A DNA stretch of 7,516 nucleotides from Candidatus Hydrogenedentota bacterium (GTDB taxonomy: Bacteria > Hydrogenedentota > Hydrogenedentia > Hydrogenedentiales > CAITNO01): contig CAIXUF010001474.1 in assembly GCA_903922535.1 (NCBI GenBank), forward strand, positions 1 to 7,516. Direction: 5' to 3'. Below, piece by piece: positions 6,925 to 7,516 of this stretch (the first letter of the stretch is position 1; every line of letters starts with the position of its first letter). The notes under the pieces were generated by a model that saw only the letters and a list, made by a program, of their open reading frames with translations, was not told the DNA's origin and ran no database searches. The position numbers and the translations under genes were made by a program.

Positions 6925-7516
6925 AGAGGTTCTGGATTGTCGCCGTGCTGTTGGCAGGTTGTGCAGCGGGAAAACTGCCCGAAACCGGCTCTCGTGAGCC
7001 GGATCAGTTGCCCGTGCTGAAGGAATTGCCCAATCCGTTCGTAATGAACAACGGCCGTTGCGTTTCGACCCCCGAAGAATGGAAACAACGGCGCGCAGAA
7101 ATCACCGGAATGCTCCTTCACTACGAATACGGCCATCCCCCCCCCACGCCCGCATCGGTTGCCGTGGAGGAGGAAACCATCCGGGACGCGTTTGAAGGCA
7201 AGGCAAAAGTGCATGAGTTCGTGCTGCGTATGAACGGCAAGGACGGCTTTGCCATGCGCGCTGGCGTGATTATCCCAACCACGGGTGGGCCCAAGTTCCC
7301 GGTTATCGTCGCCGTAAATCCGGTGTATGAGCCGCACGGCGAGGCAACGGCACGGCAGGTAATCGAACGTGGCTATGCGTTCGCCGGATTTGCCTATCAT
7401 GATGTGGACAGCGACAAGGACGACCGCAGCGGCGGAATCTATCCGTATTATCCCGATTGTGACGGCGCGAGCCTGGCCATGTGGGCGTGGGGCGCGATGC
7501 GCGTGGCGCTCAACGA
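6921..7516 (+). CDS. CE15-like glucuronoyl esterase lipoprotein (3' end outside window)
   Basis: The frame stays open for 198 codons to the window edge, so the C-terminus is missing. The N-terminus MKRFWIVAVLLAGC has a clear lipobox, LAGC with Cys14, predicting a lipid-anchored protein. The mature part reads like carbohydrate esterase family 15: LPNPFV near 36-41, then EEWKQRRAEI around 52-61, YEYGHPPP near 68-75, the central strand PVIVAVNP, a GYAFAGFAYHD segment, and a WAWGAMR motif near the right edge. CE15 enzymes cleave esters between glucuronic acid on xylan and lignin alcohols. Their catalytic serine motif normally follows WAWG by a few dozen residues, so it lies off the window and activity cannot be judged. 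The ATG overlaps the upstream stop (ATGA), so the two genes are probably cotranscribed. A nine-C run (7137-7145) encodes three prolines. A broader acetyl-xylan-esterase-like hydrolase is the alternative. Confidence 0.85.
   Translation, partial: MKRFWIVAVLLAGCAAGKLPETGSREPDQLPVLKELPNPFVMNNGRCVSTPEEWKQRRAEITGMLLHYEYGHPPPTPASVAVEEETIRDAFEGKAKVHEFVLRMNGKDGFAMRAGVIIPTTGGPKFPVIVAVNPVYEPHGEATARQVIERGYAFAGFAYHDVDSDKDDRSGGIYPYYPDCDGASLAMWAWGAMRVALN
7137..7145 (+). repeat. Homopolymer tract of nine C within the esterase gene
   Basis: Nine consecutive C residues encode three prolines in the YGHPPPTP segment. The reading frame stays consistent with CE15 on both sides, so the tract as given is in frame. 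Tracts of this length are prone to slippage in vivo and to sequencing error. Confidence 0.9.

Noticed and set aside
6720..7400. Minus-strand open frame spanning the junction of the two plus-strand genes
   Set aside because: It overlaps two supported genes, shows no domain, and is explained by codon bias.

Overview
This window looks like a piece of a GC-rich genome from an environmental, polysaccharide-degrading, Gram-negative-type bacterium. It holds three export-signal-bearing carbohydrate-active proteins and no housekeeping genes. The mix of a GH127/DUF1680-type hydrolase, a very large FG-GAP propeller protein carrying a GH42-like domain, and a CE15-type lipoprotein esterase is what I would expect in Planctomycetota, Verrucomicrobiota/Lentisphaerota or Hydrogenedentota-like lineages. 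That placement rests on protein flavour only and is weak.

Layout. Bases 1-195 are non-coding. They hold a short GC-rich inverted repeat and a striking 9-bp-period array: three ATGGAC units, a gap, then seven or eight GTCCAT units in the opposite orientation. The two arms could fold into a long hairpin just beyond the 3' end of the first gene. Bases 196-1956 (minus strand) encode a secreted GH127/DUF1680-type glycosidase whose zinc-cysteine active site is recognisable. Bases 1957-2091 are a divergent intergenic region with a good ribosome binding site for each flanking gene and only weak promoter candidates. Bases 2092-6924 (plus) encode a 1610-residue secreted protein: a signal peptide, about 850 residues of FG-GAP/PQQ-like beta-propeller with nine calcium-loop motifs, then a GH42-like (beta-galactosidase-type) barrel, a GATase-like domain and a beta-rich tail. 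Bases 6921-7516 (plus) start a lipoprotein resembling CE15 glucuronoyl esterases. It overlaps the previous gene by four bases (ATGA) and runs off the right edge before its catalytic serine motif.

Together the genes suggest a small locus for debranching plant- or algal-type heteropolysaccharides (arabinose, galactose and uronic-ester side chains). The two plus-strand genes are probably translationally coupled; the minus-strand gene shares the divergent control region. No transporter, regulator or SusC/SusD pair is visible here. The items most worth a second look are the inverted 9-bp array, the propeller-glycosidase fusion, and the apparent replacement of the usual nucleophile glutamate by aspartate in the GH42-like domain.
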